A stretch of 27,173 bases of DNA from Hofstenia miamia (GCA_900660155.1 CABFPE010000750.1:278065-305237), one strand, 5' to 3'. Counted from the stretch's first letter, positions 1 to 9,307 are shown. Numbers and translations are program-made. The notes: generated from the sequence alone by a model not told the origin.

Positions 1-187
1 TATATATATATCTTGGGAAACCTAGCAAAGTTAGCTGAATTGTTAAAAATTCAGCAGTAAATATTATTAAAGTAATTCTAAAAATACTTTCAAAATAGTT
101 TAAAATATTTAGGAAACAACTAAATATTAAAATAATCTCGTCAAATTATAACTAAAAGGAGTAATTATAAATGTATTTTTTTTTAAT

Positions 188-536
188 TTTAGCTGAAATT
201 CGAGATGTTTTGCATTGTCGTATTGGGCAATTATCATTTTTGAGCATATTCTTACAAAATTTATTGGATTGATATTTCCTTCGTGCATCCAGTGCTGAGT
301 GTTTGAGCAATATTAAAGCTTTGTCTTATAACAAGAACTGCTTTTGTATATTTTCTATGTACTCGTCAATCCATAATGCCATTCTGGAAAACAATGTTCA
401 GAATTAATCATTGCAAAGTAAACAACAATGAGGCGACTCCTTGGTAACCTGATACGTTTTAGAAAGAAAAATCTTTTATAAGCTCTCAATAATATATCCT
501 GTGCTTTGTTTTTCCACTTTAAATCATATTGGAATT
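188..536 (-). pseudogene. Degenerate LINE reverse transcriptase C-terminal remnant (CR1/Jockey type)
   Basis: Read on the minus strand, about 536 down to 360 gives an open stretch containing AYKRFFFLKRIRL and then FPEWHYGL. This resembles the region just after the catalytic palm of CR1/Jockey-type LINE reverse transcriptases, where the usual pattern is a leucine- and arginine-rich helix followed by a PVWH-like motif. A stop follows. The similarity resumes in another frame with IQKQFLL and a later ARRKYQSNKFCKNML stretch, which resembles the family's IQKRALR and ERR..LC.KFF blocks. At least one frameshift and two stops show it is dead. The catalytic YADD box is not present. The exact clade is not determinable. 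Confidence 0.5.
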
Positions 537-597
537 TAGTTGGGAAAATTCGTTTAATTTTTTTTTTATCAACTGTATTTCATTAGGTATACATATA

Positions 598-1353
598 CAG
601 GGTGGCCCAAAATAATGCCTCAAATTAAAAATCGATTAAATTTATTTTGTTATTCATTTATATTTGCTTTTACGGCTACAAAAACAAGCAGAACATCTGA
701 AGCAAGCCTTCCAATCAATGACCTTGATGTTTCAATTGTGATCCTGCTTGTTCAATCGCTTCTGTCTGACGAACTTTGATGAGGAGATCTTGTTGTTTAA
801 AGTTTTTCACTGTGTTCTCAATTCGATCAGATAACTCATCAATTGTTATTGGTCGAGGAAACTCGAAGCAAAAAGATTTGTAGCGACCCACAACCAAAAA
901 TCGGGCGGAGTAAGATCTGGTGAGTAAGAAGGCCACTGTACAGGACCATCGCGCCCAATTCAACACTTTTCTGTTAGGTGTATTTTGCACAACAGTTGTA
1001 TAATGGCGCACTGCGCCATCTTGTTGGAACCATGTTAGCTGTTTTTGCTTTACCTCAGGAATTATTAGATTACGCAGGAGGTCGTCGTATTTTCTCCAGT
1101 CAGCGTCCCGTTGATAAAATAGACCAACCAATGCATCAGCAATTATTCCGATTCAGACATGCACTGACCGACGTTCAGTTGATCAGGCAGTTACTTGTAA
1201 CTCCTCATGAAGCATTTAAAGAAATATTTTAAACCAATGATAACTATTTAAAGCATAAAAACGAATTAGATTTGAAGTATTTAAACCGCTGCGAGTAAAG
1301 TAAAGTAATATCTTCCAATATCATCTTTGAGGCATTACTTTCGGGCCAAACTG
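598..1353 (-). mobile_element. Internally deleted Tc1/mariner-superfamily element with TIRs and TA flanks
   Basis: The left end at 598 starts CAGGGTGGCCCAAAATAATG. The reverse complement of the right end at 1353 starts CAGTTTGGCCCGAAAGTAAT, so the terminal inverted repeats run about 27-28 bases with few mismatches. Both ends are bordered by TA (596-597 and 1354-1355), the target duplication expected for Tc1/mariner/IS630 elements. The body is 756 bases, short for an autonomous element of about 1.3 kb. It contains only the C-terminal part of a transposase on the minus strand. The strand given is that of the transposase fragment. Confidence 0.85.
715..1131 (-). pseudogene. Tc1/mariner-type DDE transposase, C-terminal fragment with frameshifts
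   Basis: The fragment reads GLFYQRDADW, then LIIPEVKQKQLTWFQQDGA, and ends with PRPITIDELSDRI. WFQQDGA holds the second catalytic aspartate of the DDE/D triad in Tc1/mariner transposases, and the P.TI.EL..RI block is the usual C-terminal helix. Between them the expected tryptophan-proline and SPDLTPPDF motif, with the third acidic residue, is visible only in a neighbouring frame near 890-950. The gene is therefore frameshifted in and out there. The N-terminal helix-turn-helix region and first aspartate are missing. No ATG begins this frame; position 1131 is only where the open frame opens, after upstream stops. It is non-functional and lies between the TIRs of the 598-1353 element. Confidence 0.8.
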
Positions 1354-1355
1354 TA

Positions 1356-2390
1356 TCAGACTTGTCAACTAGCCGAAATTTCCAAACTCGGCTCTCCTTG
1401 GCTCGTTTAAATTTTGTGTAAGTTCGGCTCGACTCGCCACATAAATTCTTTCAATGAGGCTTGTTTTAATTTGATATTTTTTTAAAAATATTACGTTCAC
1501 AGAATTTTTTACATAGCTCTTCCTATTATTTAATAAATTTTCCTTCAATAAGATTTTAAGAAAAGCATACTGAATGAAAAAATATGAAAAACCTGCATAA
1601 TCAAATCAACAAGCAGAACTATAAATTTGCTTTGCTTAAAAAAGGCTCGCTTTGGTTTCGTTATAACTCCAATACTGTGTTCAAGCTCGGCTGGGATCGT
1701 TAGAATATATAATGTTTAGAAGTATAAAAGTTTTATGCTTACCAATTAAAATCTCAATACTTGTACGTTTGTTTACTATTTGCATAGGGATGCTTTGTGG
1801 AATTGTTACTTACATTTTTTGTATGGAGTAAATTTTTATCAAATTCTTTACTTTGTTTTTCTAAGTTAATTTCGACACTAATTATTCCTTTTAGTTATTA
1901 AAATAGATCACTTAATAGCACAGTAAATCTATTTATATTCACTTCAAAAAGACATGTTGTTTTGAATAGCTAATGTGTCATGAAACTATTAACATCATAT
2001 TTCATATAAAATTATGAGACATCTTCTTTCCATGAATTTGAATTCTTTCCCTATGGTTTCAATAAGTTCTTTGGTTTTTTGTAGAAATAGATTCAAACTG
2101 TTTTCATGAGAATACCATTAGATATCATCCATTTCTGAACAATTCTCGCTCATGGCATACGTTTTATATTCAAACTAACTTCTTTTGTTCGATTATGTAA
2201 ATGGGATATTTCACGGAGTTTTTGTCCTGCGTTGAATAGAATTGTGAATTGTATGAAGTCTGTTATAGTAAATTTTTTAGAACCGTTTTGAAAAGCACAA
2301 TTAAAATTTTGAGTATTAAAATGTAACATGCATGATGCGTATTAAGTTTGGTGCATTCATTTGTATCTTAAAAAATTATATTCTTTTTAG
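1356..2390. other. Intergenic or intronic stretch, no gene recognised
   Basis: No long open frame or recognisable domain is seen on either strand. Two patches (about 1378-1440 and 1640-1700) are richer in the words CTCGGCTC and GGCTCG than the AT-rich surroundings, so they may be the eroded ends of a dispersed repeat. The stretch just before 2391 is the intron leading into the parvin terminal exon. Earlier parvin exons were looked for here and not found. Confidence 0.5.
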
Positions 2391-2703
2391 TTTTGCTGCA
2401 AATAATCTAAAGGATATTATTGCTTACCCAAAGGAGCACCCAATTGAGAAAGTGTTTGCTGATGGATGCCTATTTATATTTCTTATCTGCGTTCTTGAGG
2501 ATTACTGTGTCCCGTTCTATGCAATTAGCCTCCATCCAAATAGTTTGGATGAGCGATTAGCCAACGTCAAACTTTTCTTCCAATTAGTTGATGATGCAGG
2601 TATTCCCCGATATAGAGTGCGACCTGAAGATGTGGTTAATGGCGATCTGAAATCTATCCTGAGATTGCTTTATAGCATTTATGTTAAATACCGTGCTGTT
2701 TAA
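2391..2703 (+). CDS. Parvin, terminal coding exon (C-terminal part of CH2 domain)
   Basis: Parvins are actopaxin-type adaptor proteins that link integrin-linked kinase and PINCH to actin at focal adhesions, and their second calponin-homology (CH2) domain binds paxillin. The exon encodes 103 residues after a split codon. FADG is followed by VLEDYCVPF, then RPEDVVNGDLKSILRLLY and a final VKYRAV before TAA. This matches the end of the parvin CH2 domain almost block for block, including RPEDVVN.DLKS.LR.LY and a C-terminus just after the KY pair. The acceptor is the pyrimidine-rich TTCTTTTTAG ending at 2390; 2391 is the third base of a split codon. The open frame extends back to an ATG at 2332, but those residues are intronic. 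Upstream exons are not visible in the window. Confidence 0.88.
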
Positions 2704-3212
2704 ATTTATTACATTGATTGCATTCAAAGCTATATTTTCAGATACTAATTTTTTGAATTATTTTGTAATTTGATAGTTTTTATTAATTTGTAAAAAAAAT
2801 TATGCAGTTTGTTTATTTTAGAAGAATTTAACTTTCAATTTTTTTGTTTATGGTTTGATTTTCTAAAGCAAAAACTACTTTTTGTAATAGTTACAATGTT
2901 GCGCTAAAAAGTTACGTAAAATCTAGAACTGATTTTTTATTTACCCATGTTATAAATGTGACAAAGCATACGTCGGGGAAATCCTTTAAAAAGTATTTAA
3001 AAATCATCTTTAAGCAAAAATATATTTTTGGTAAATCATGGCTAGGGCATACATTTCTACATTGTACTATTGATAAAATCTAACTGGTCTACCTGGCTTT
3101 ATTTTGGAACTATTTACTTCGGTTTGATATTTAATGCAAACTACCAAATATCGCCAAAGCCCAATTAGAAATTTTGGCTTATCTGTCCAATAATTAAAGA
3201 TATACTGCTTTT
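2704..3212. other. Probable parvin 3' UTR or downstream spacer
   Basis: This AT-rich sequence after the parvin stop codon has no recognisable coding content. No AATAAA hexamer is seen close to the stop. The first clear one is at 3457-3462, beyond a hAT remnant, so the true cleavage site cannot be placed. Confidence 0.4.
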
Positions 3213-3431
3213 CCAAACTACTTTGTTGCACTTAGAATATTTTTAGGAATGTCCGTAACTGGGGCCAGAAACTTTACGCGCCTCTAGCTAATCAAGAACT
3301 ACTTGAGGTCAACAATTCACGAGAATAGATTGAATGACTTGACAATTCTAGCCATTGAACGTGATTTTTGTAGAAAACTGAATTTTGACAATATTCTATA
3401 TGATTTGCTACACGCAAGGCTCGCAAAGTAA
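3213..3431 (+). pseudogene. hAT transposase C-terminal dimerisation domain, one in-frame stop
   Basis: A single frame from 3213 to the TAA at 3429-3431 reads PNYFVALRIFL, MSVTGARNFTRL, a TAG at 3285-3287, then LIKNYLRSTIHENRL and LTILAIERDF. This is the signature of the hAT family C-terminal dimerisation region as found in ZMYM-like transposases: leucine-rich start, an S..ERSF.KLK.IK.YLRSTM..ERL core, and an L.IL.IE helix. The ERSF core is altered to RNFT and a stop follows it, so the copy is dead. Apart from that stop the frame is intact. The rest of the transposase is not recognisable upstream. Confidence 0.75.
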
Positions 3432-3596
3432 AGTTGCTTTGATTGTGGTTTTAATTAATAAAATGCAATAAGATACATTTATTTTATATTATAAATGCTG
3501 TAAGAATTATTTATTAAGTCCTTGTGGCACATATACCATCAGATGGCGTATCTTGAGATTAGTCTATTTATACTTTATATTAATATTAATTTTGCA

Positions 3597-3937
3597 GAAT
3601 ATCACGATAAAAAATTTCTTACCCCGAATTTTCTTTCCGTTTCTCAAACAGTTATGAAATTGTTAAATCAATCCATAAGCTCAAATCCAACAAATCAAGC
3701 GGTCCCTCAAGCATTCCTTCATGAGCTCTTAAAATCACTGCAGACATTATTGCAAATCCTTTAAATTTTATCTTTAACGAATGCATAAAGTGTAGTTACT
3801 TTCCAGATAACTTAAAACTTGCTCACATTACTCCTATTTTTAAGAAAAACGATGCCGAACCGACTCTTAAAATTTTCAGACCGTCGGCCCCTAATCTAGG
3901 CATCATAAAAATAGATTATGTTCATTCAATTGGATAA
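3597..3937 (+). pseudogene. LINE reverse transcriptase N-terminal fragment (CR1/Jockey type)
   Basis: From about 3686 one frame gives NKSSGPSSIPS, a TGA at 3722-3724, then ALKITADIIANPLNFIF, YFPDNLKLAHITPIFKKND and FRPSAPNL. This is the opening of the CR1/Jockey-like reverse transcriptase domain, whose blocks are K..G.D.IP..LLK, FP..LK.A.VTPIFKK.D and YRPIS. The preceding part (3597 to about 3685, with SVSQTVMKLLNQ) appears to belong to the same protein in a different frame. One frameshift and one stop show decay. The palm motifs further along are missing, so the copy is also truncated. Confidence 0.72.
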
Positions 3938-4507
3938 CATCAGTGGTAGATGGTCACATATACATACATGTGTAGGTAATGCGAGACAGCTTTATTTTGA
4001 AATACGGACATCAAACAGTTTTAATTTTAAACAAAAACTGAACAATATAAATAGTCTCCACCAGAGTAATGACCAGTTAACAGTAATATACCAACTGCTC
4101 AACTTGGTTTTGAACTCCTTTATTGAAATGTTCAGGGAACGCGGCAACTTCTCAAAAACTATTTTCATCATCAAATCTGATCGGGTTGCAAAAAATCTTG
4201 TTTGCAGTAAGCTTTGTATTAGACCATGGTTTCTTGTTCGTTAGATTTTTTTGAGAATAAATGGTCTTGTTCATTTTCAACAACCTAGGATTTGTTTTGT
4301 GCTTTTCATAGTAGTAGATAGGGTTGCACTGCTCTAAAAAATGGTTTAAACATGGTGGAGAATAGCATGCTTAAATACCTTGAAAAAAAGCACACAATTT
4401 CAATAATACCGGGCTCTGCATTGCTATGTATACATGTATTTATTCAGCAAAATTCTGTTAATACTATCAAGTGCCGGTATAAACTCCACAGAATTCTCAA
4501 AAATTTA
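3938..4507. other. Spacer with weakly LINE-like open frame, otherwise nothing recognised
   Basis: An open frame at 3918-4244 (+) includes FKQKLNNINSLHQS and a final RPWF. This faintly recalls the linker between endonuclease and reverse transcriptase in CR1-like LINEs (an F..L..IDW region followed by a KPWF motif). The order relative to the fragment at 3597-3937 would be wrong for one intact element, so this may be a separate piece or chance. No gene is supported here. Confidence 0.25.
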
Positions 4508-5451
4508 GTAACAACAACAACAACAACATATATTTAAGTTCTCATGTACATATACATGTATTAAGTTTACAAACTTATTAAGAACATAAATAATGCAACT
4601 TTCTTCATATGTGCTTAGTTATGTCAGTAAATGTTTGTTTCTTGGTTACGTTTACAAATTACATATAATTTAAAAAATATTTTTACTTATTGTTCTTGAG
4701 TTGCACATCTTATTCTATAATTAGTCAGATAATTGATATTTTGTTGTGTAATCATGTTTTTCAACTTCTTCTTAAATATTGTAAAATTTTTTTCACTTCT
4801 TGTACTGTAATCCAGTTTGTTCCATAGTGATATTGAATAATTTAGGAATCCGTTCTTCATTACTTTTCTATTATACTTAGTTTTACCAAATGTAATTGTT
4901 CTTTGATTTAAATGATTAGAAATGTTCGATTTTCTTTTCCAAAATATCGATAAACATCTAATATTTTGAAGAGCTTCTAATGATCTTAGATGATATTTAC
5001 ACATTATTTCTTTTTTATTTTTGTTGCTAATTATGTTTATTCCCCATTTAAATACTTTCTCTAATTTCGATTTTGCCTTTTTATTTAAGTTCGTTAATAA
5101 ACAAGATGAGTACAAGAAATGGGATAAAACAAGTGATCGAAAGAGTATTACCTTCCATTCTATTGGTATAAACTTTCCAATTTTTTGAATTGATCTTATA
5201 CCATACGCCATTTTCTTTATGATGTTGTTTGCCTCGTCTTCAAAATTCAATTTATTATCAATTACTACTCCCAAATATTTCATTTTTGGTGATTCGTGAA
5301 TGATGTTGTTACATATCTTAATACTTTCTAATGTTGATTCATTTCTTCTATTCTTAATTACCATAAATATAGTTTTTTCAATAAATAAATAAATAGAAAA
5401 CTGAAATTTAATGCATAAATAAGAACTACATGCCAAGTTTTGGTAAAACAT
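4508..5451 (-). mobile_element. 5'-truncated LINE 3' end with (TTG)n tail
   Basis: On the minus strand a reverse transcriptase C-terminal open frame (5451-4687) is followed by about 180 bases of 3' untranslated sequence. It ends in a short TTG tandem run, seen on the plus strand as (ACA)n at about 4508-4528. A simple-repeat tail directly after the 3' UTR is typical of non-LTR retrotransposons such as RTE and CR1 groups. The 5' part with the catalytic palm is missing, as expected from aborted reverse transcription. No target-site duplication could be identified by eye. Confidence 0.65.
4687..5451 (-). CDS. LINE reverse transcriptase C-terminal fragment, open
   Basis: The open frame is 254 codons. 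After a short leader it reads IEKTIFMVIKNRRNE, then MKYLGVVIDNKLNF, IRSIQKIGKFIP, LFRSLVLSHFLYSSCLL and LEKVFKWGINII. These correspond to the last palm strand (K.K.M.F), the YLGV.ID..L.F block and the thumb and connection helices of CR1/L2/Jockey-like reverse transcriptases. The YADD catalytic motif lies upstream of this fragment and is not present, so it cannot be active. The lack of stops or frameshifts over 760 bases suggests it is younger than the LINE fragments at 188-536 and 3597-3937. The first ATG is arbitrary: the ORF simply opens at the truncation. Confidence 0.75.
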   Translation of the reverse strand: MFYQNLACSSYLCIKFQFSIYLFIEKTIFMVIKNRRNESTLESIKICNNIIHESPKMKYLGVVIDNKLNFEDEANNIIKKMAYGIRSIQKIGKFIPIEWKVILFRSLVLSHFLYSSCLLTNLNKKAKSKLEKVFKWGINIISNKNKKEIMCKYHLRSLEALQNIRCLSIFWKRKSNISNHLNQRTITFGKTKYNRKVMKNGFLNYSISLWNKLDYSTRSEKNFTIFKKKLKNMITQQNINYLTNYRIRCATQEQ

Positions 5452-5716
5452 ACAGGGAAGTATTACAGGATAACTGCTCTATGCATTATAGAAAATTTGC
5501 ACACCCAGCTTTTTTTTTTGCTTGAATTTACTAATAAATATTTAAGTTTCAATGATCTTAATAAATTGCTTTTTGGTGGAATCCAGCAAAATATTTGACT
5601 AGAGAAAATAAAATTTGTAGTTTCTTTAAGTATCTTTTTTATCAAATTGTAGAGTTACAAAAATTTCCTCCTTGTGTAATTGAAAGATATATAAAGTAAA
5701 CAATCAAATAAATGTG
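5452..5716. other. Short spacer, nothing recognised
   Basis: A minus-strand open frame of 60 codons lies at 5463-5645, but it shows no known motif and has the lysine- and leucine-rich look of chance AT-rich frames. It might be part of the adjacent LINE, but no reverse transcriptase block can be seen in it. Confidence 0.3.
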
Positions 5717-5745
5717 TTCTTCTTCTTCTTCTTCTTCTTCTTCTT
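5717..5745. repeat. (TTC)n microsatellite
   Basis: About nine to ten tandem TTC units are seen directly. A serine-run open frame across it is an artefact of the repeat. Confidence 0.95.
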
Positions 5746-5824
5746 ATTCGTGTTGGTATGCACATGTAAATCTCAGTTGGAATTGCATATTGCTTTCATT
5801 CTCTGTAAACTCAGTGGTGGCAAT

Positions 5825-6100
5825 TTACTTTACAAACATTGGCATGCATTTGATCCTTGAATTTAATGTTTCTAGTCCTATGATGGTATTATCTTGTAAT
5901 ACTTATTAAAATCGTATTTTTACATGATATTCGACCTAACACTTGCCGTTTGCATGGTATTATTAACCAAATATACATTAAATTTTCAAGTCATGATGGG
6001 GTTTATGCCGTGGTTAAGCGATTTTTACAGATGATATTTTCCAAAATATTAACCTGTAAATTTTTAGTTTGTAATTTTCTCTAAAATTTAGACACATTTA
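5825..6100. repeat. Diverged dispersed repeat, copy 1
   Basis: This stretch aligns by eye with 6843-7110 in the same orientation. Both start with CAAACATTGG, continue with CCTTGAATTT, CTTGTAATACTTATTAAAA and TCAAGTCATG, and reach GGTTAAGCGATTTTT and ATATTAACCT. Identity is moderate, with indels. No coding signal is seen. Confidence 0.75.
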
Positions 6101-6236
6101 TTACTGCTTTGATGTAAACATTATTATTTGTACTTGTTTTTACAAAATTTCTTCGTGATTCTAACTCTCAAATTCTTTTTAGACACTATGTTATTTATGT
6201 AAAGTATTTATCATGTACATTTTATGCGTCTTGTTT

Positions 6237-6445
6237 TCTAACCATGGACTTGCTTATTTTGTGTGAGTGAGCATGAACTTTGTGTTAAGAAACTGTTAAT
6301 ATAGTTATTAAATCATGAACAAGCTCTCAATGTGGTAAGGTTTTCCATAGCATAAAAAGAATGATAGATCAGAGATTAAAGACAATGCGTTTTGGACTGA
6401 TGATTTCAAATGCATCTATATGCAAATAACAGGGTATGTCAATAG
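6237..6445. repeat. Diverged dispersed repeat segment, related to 8064-8457
   Basis: It begins TCTAACCATGGACTTGCTTA and ends near GATTTCAAATGCATCT followed by AAATAACAGGGTA. The segment 8064-8457 begins TCTAACTATGCACTTGATTT and ends with GATTTCAAATACATCT and AAATAACAGGGTA. The flanking blocks match while the interior differs in length, so this is an old duplication with indels. Confidence 0.6.
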
Positions 6446-6842
6446 TTTTGTTATCATTGTCTGTGTATATTATTGTATTTCATTGATTTTTCATTTTCCC
6501 ATTACTTGTGACATTGTTTGTTTTTTAGAAGGGGTATTTCTTTTGTATCATGCTAGAGACAGATCTGAATCATGATTATTCTAGTAAAATATACTGAAAG
6601 CTCAGTCAATATCTATTCATGTTTTACGCTAAGATGTGAAAATGACTCTTTGATTTCATGCTACTTCTTCAAATAGGTTTGCTTATTCTTGAATTTTAGT
6701 GCATATACATTTTTATTCAACACTTGGTAATGTGTAGCAATGTTTGGGTGAATTTATTTGGCGGAAATTATTAAGTTTTTTATTTCCAATCAATAAATGG
6801 TGACATGACGTATTTAAAAGGGTTTAGATTTCAAATATATTT

Positions 6843-7110
6843 TTTCATGCAAACATTGGTAAGCATTTAATCCTTGAATTTTGCTTTTATCATGTTTGTA
6901 CTAGCTTGTAATACTTATTAAAAAAATCGTTTTTTGCGCAATATTCAATCTACCACTTGACACATGGGTTGTAATATTTACCAAAAATGCTTTTAATTTC
7001 AAGTCATGGTGAAGTTTATACCATGGTTAAGCGATTTTTTATAGTCAATGTTTTTCAACATATTAACCTATAGTTTGTTAGCTTGAAATTTTCTCAAAAT
7101 TCTTATTGAT
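6843..7110. repeat. Diverged dispersed repeat, copy 2
   Basis: This is the second copy of the 5825-6100 unit, about 1018 bases further along in the same orientation. It shares the GGTTAAGCGATTTTT and CTTGTAATACTTATTAAAA blocks. It looks non-coding. Confidence 0.75.
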
Positions 7111-8063
7111 CTATCTTTTAAATACCATGTGCATATATTTTTTACATATGAATAATATATTATTTACAGGCATTTGTACATGTATTCTAATATTTGACCT
7201 TGCTCAGCACAAAACTTTACGTTTAATCTAACAAGATATGATCCTGACACTGGTTTATTCATCAGATTTCTCTTTTTCATAGTGGATTATCAGGGGTTGT
7301 GTTGGGCTTAGCAATTTGTGTTAATGCTAAACACATGTGTCCACTTAATAATATTTGTGTCCGTATGTGCTGGAATTTTTTCAATGGAAAATATGGTGTG
7401 CTTTGAAAACAAAAATAAAGCCTTTTGTATGTTTACGCCTTTATGCATAAACCATGTTTAAATTGTTCGAAAAAACGAATTTGATTTTAATGTGTAAGTC
7501 AATATTTCATGCATTTGTAATGTTAACTCATTTTTCATATAATCCATGTTTGCTTTTTCTGATAAACTAACTTGCTTTTATTGTATATTACACGCCTGTA
7601 ATGTTAAGTTTTAACAAAGAAATTTCTTGTTTTTGTATTTGAATATTAGCAAAACAAATTAAATACATGGAATTTTACCAATGGAAAAAGCAAGGTAATT
7701 GAAAAAATAAAGTGCAAGCCTTTTACATGTAATGTATTGATTGATTCTTGAAAAATGTTAAACATTGAAAATTAACTTTGTAAGTGGGTGAAACATTAGG
7801 AATTTTTATGGATAGGAAAAATATTAGTCATCAATGATATTTTCACAGATGCAATGTAAACCCAATTAGCCAGGTAATGTATGCAAGCAATAGTATGCCC
7901 CACAAACTTCTCTAACATGTGATATAACACCCCCATGTATATTATATATTACATTTATTTTTTAATATGTGCTATACTATTGTATTTTTATCTTGTTTTT
8001 CTTGGGTGTTTTATTACCTGCTTTAGTAAAAAAATGAATTATGATTAATATGACTATTAGTGT
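7111..8063. other. AT-rich non-coding stretch with small internal duplications
   Basis: No gene is seen. Two short stretches, about 7375-7435 and 7665-7730, resemble each other: each has an AATGGAAAA word, then an AAATAAAG word, then GCCTTTT. This suggests the whole 5.8-8.4 kb region was built from repeated copies of one sequence family. Confidence 0.45.
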
Positions 8064-8457
8064 TCTAACTATGCACTTGATTTATTTTGTGCCAGTGTGT
8101 GTGTATAAGTGGAATTAATTAATTTTAGAGGGTGGAATCAGAGGAGACGCATTTTCATGAATAATTGTTGACTCAACCCCATCACACAGTTTAGAAAGTA
8201 GTGTTTTTGACTTGAGAAGAATTGAAGTGATCAAGAAGTACTTTACAAAAAACCAGTGGAAATTGTAGACTAGTTATCTTAACATGCTATAGATTGAGGG
8301 TGGCAATGGCTTGTTGAACTGGAGAATTCCAGTGTATTTTTGATTTAATGTTAGAAGATTTGTGACTAATCAACTATCTGCTTCAGCACTACTTTAAAAG
8401 CATGACGAACTAGACTGGGGATTTCAAATACATCTGTACTCAAAATAACAGGGTACA
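8064..8457. repeat. Diverged dispersed repeat segment, related to 6237-6445
   Basis: It shares its opening (a TCTAAC.ATG.ACTTG pattern followed by TTATTTTGTG) and its closing block (GATTTCAAAT and AAATAACAGGGTA) with 6237-6445. The middle, about 8130-8400, has no counterpart there. Confidence 0.6.
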
Positions 8458-8488
8458 TTACACAACAACTCTGAGTGATGAAGTTCTT
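8453..8488 (+). repeat. 36-base exact direct repeat, copy 1
   Basis: From GTACATTACACAACAACTCT to a final GATGAAGTTCTT it is identical to 9052-9087. It abuts the outer end of the palindrome arm that starts at 8490. The second copy lies inside that arm. Confidence 0.9.
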
Positions 8489-8489
8489 T

Positions 8490-9115
8490 ATGTTTTATGT
8501 ATATGGACTTAAATTTAATAACTACATGTCTGACCTAACCATATGCAGCAATTAAGACTGACAGTAGTAAGGTTCCGGGAAGACCTCATCTAATTGGGAC
8601 ACCTATGACTATTTGTCATGTGAGTAGTAAGGGATGGGCTAGTGGACGTGCCAATGGGACGCCCATGGCTATTTGCCATGTTGAAATGAAGTAATTTTAT
8701 TGGACGCCATCTAGTGACGAAATATTTTTTACAAAACTAAATTGAGCAAATTAAATTTTTTAAACAATTTATTCAGACCAAAGTGGAAATTTTTGATTTT
8801 TAGGATTTAGACAAACTGATATTTTTTATGACAAATTTCCTTTAGCATGTGTTTGTTGTAACAATGTTTAAACATGCAACACTCTGTATTAAGGAATATA
8901 ATTCTTAGATGTAAAAGCTAATGCTTGGGTATAACATTTGTATAGACATATATTTCAACATGTACTAAAATTAATCAAGGATATAGTATGCAAGACGTAG
9001 AAAACAGCAATTTCTTTAGCAAATGTGTATAAATTCTGCTAATGTAAAAGTGTACATTACACAACAACTCTGAGTGATGAAGTTCTTAAACCATGTTTGT
9101 TGTAACAATGTTTAA
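8490..9115 (+). repeat. Left outer palindrome arm
   Basis: This arm of 626 bases is the reverse complement of 10285-10908. It ends at the TTAA (9112-9115) where a MITE has inserted. Confidence 0.88.
9052..9087 (+). repeat. 36-base exact direct repeat, copy 2
   Basis: Identical to 8453-8488. A slightly diverged reverse-complement copy is present in the right arm at about 10310-10350. Confidence 0.9.
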
Positions 9116-9306
9116 CACTAGAACGGCCATTACTCCTTCTGATGCTTTTTCATGTAGCATTTCAAAATAGAACATTATGTAAAAAAAGAAAAGAAATTAC
9201 ACAAGCAAATTCAAATGGATTATCAATTTAATTGGTGATGCATATACCTGCTGTTGTTTTTAATTAATGCATACACAAGTAAAAAAAATTCTAACTTCGT
9301 CAATTT
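9116..9306 (+). mobile_element. piggyBac-like MITE, left part (broken by an unknown base at 9307)
   Basis: It starts CACTAGAACGGCCA directly after TTAA (9112-9115). The corresponding end, read from the other strand, is at 14774: CACTAGAACTGCCA, again bordered by TTAA (14775-14778). The last 11 bases before the N at 9307 (9296-9306) equal the first 11 bases after the large gap (14741-14751), so the two parts would make an element of about 214 bases. TTAA target duplication and a C-rich-to-TAGAA terminus are hallmarks of piggyBac-type elements. No coding sequence is present. Confidence 0.7.
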
Positions 9307-9307
9307 N
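9307..9307. other. Single unknown base, probable assembly join
   Basis: The N separates the MITE interior from the inner left palindrome arm. The sequence on its left continues perfectly at 14741, and the sequence on its right matches the right arm about 91 bases further than 15102 does. It therefore behaves like a closed-up gap, not one uncertain base. Confidence 0.65.

Noticed and set aside
978..1232. Plus-strand open frame of 84 codons
   Set aside because: It lies opposite the transposase relic of the 598-1353 element and has no motif of its own.
2030..2160. Minus-strand similarity to a transposase-like helix (FLQKTKELIETIGKEF)
   Set aside because: The frame is short and interrupted by stops nearby, and no second motif supports a family assignment.
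2332..2390. ATG-initiated start for the parvin frame
   Set aside because: The first 20 codons precede a clear splice acceptor and have no CH-domain similarity, so they are intronic.
4352..4537. Plus-strand frame of 61 codons ending in a threonine run
   Set aside because: The threonine run is the antisense of the LINE (TTG)n tail, and the rest has no motif.
5712..5909. Serine-rich small protein
   Set aside because: The serine run is the translated TTC microsatellite; the rest overlaps the dispersed non-coding repeat.
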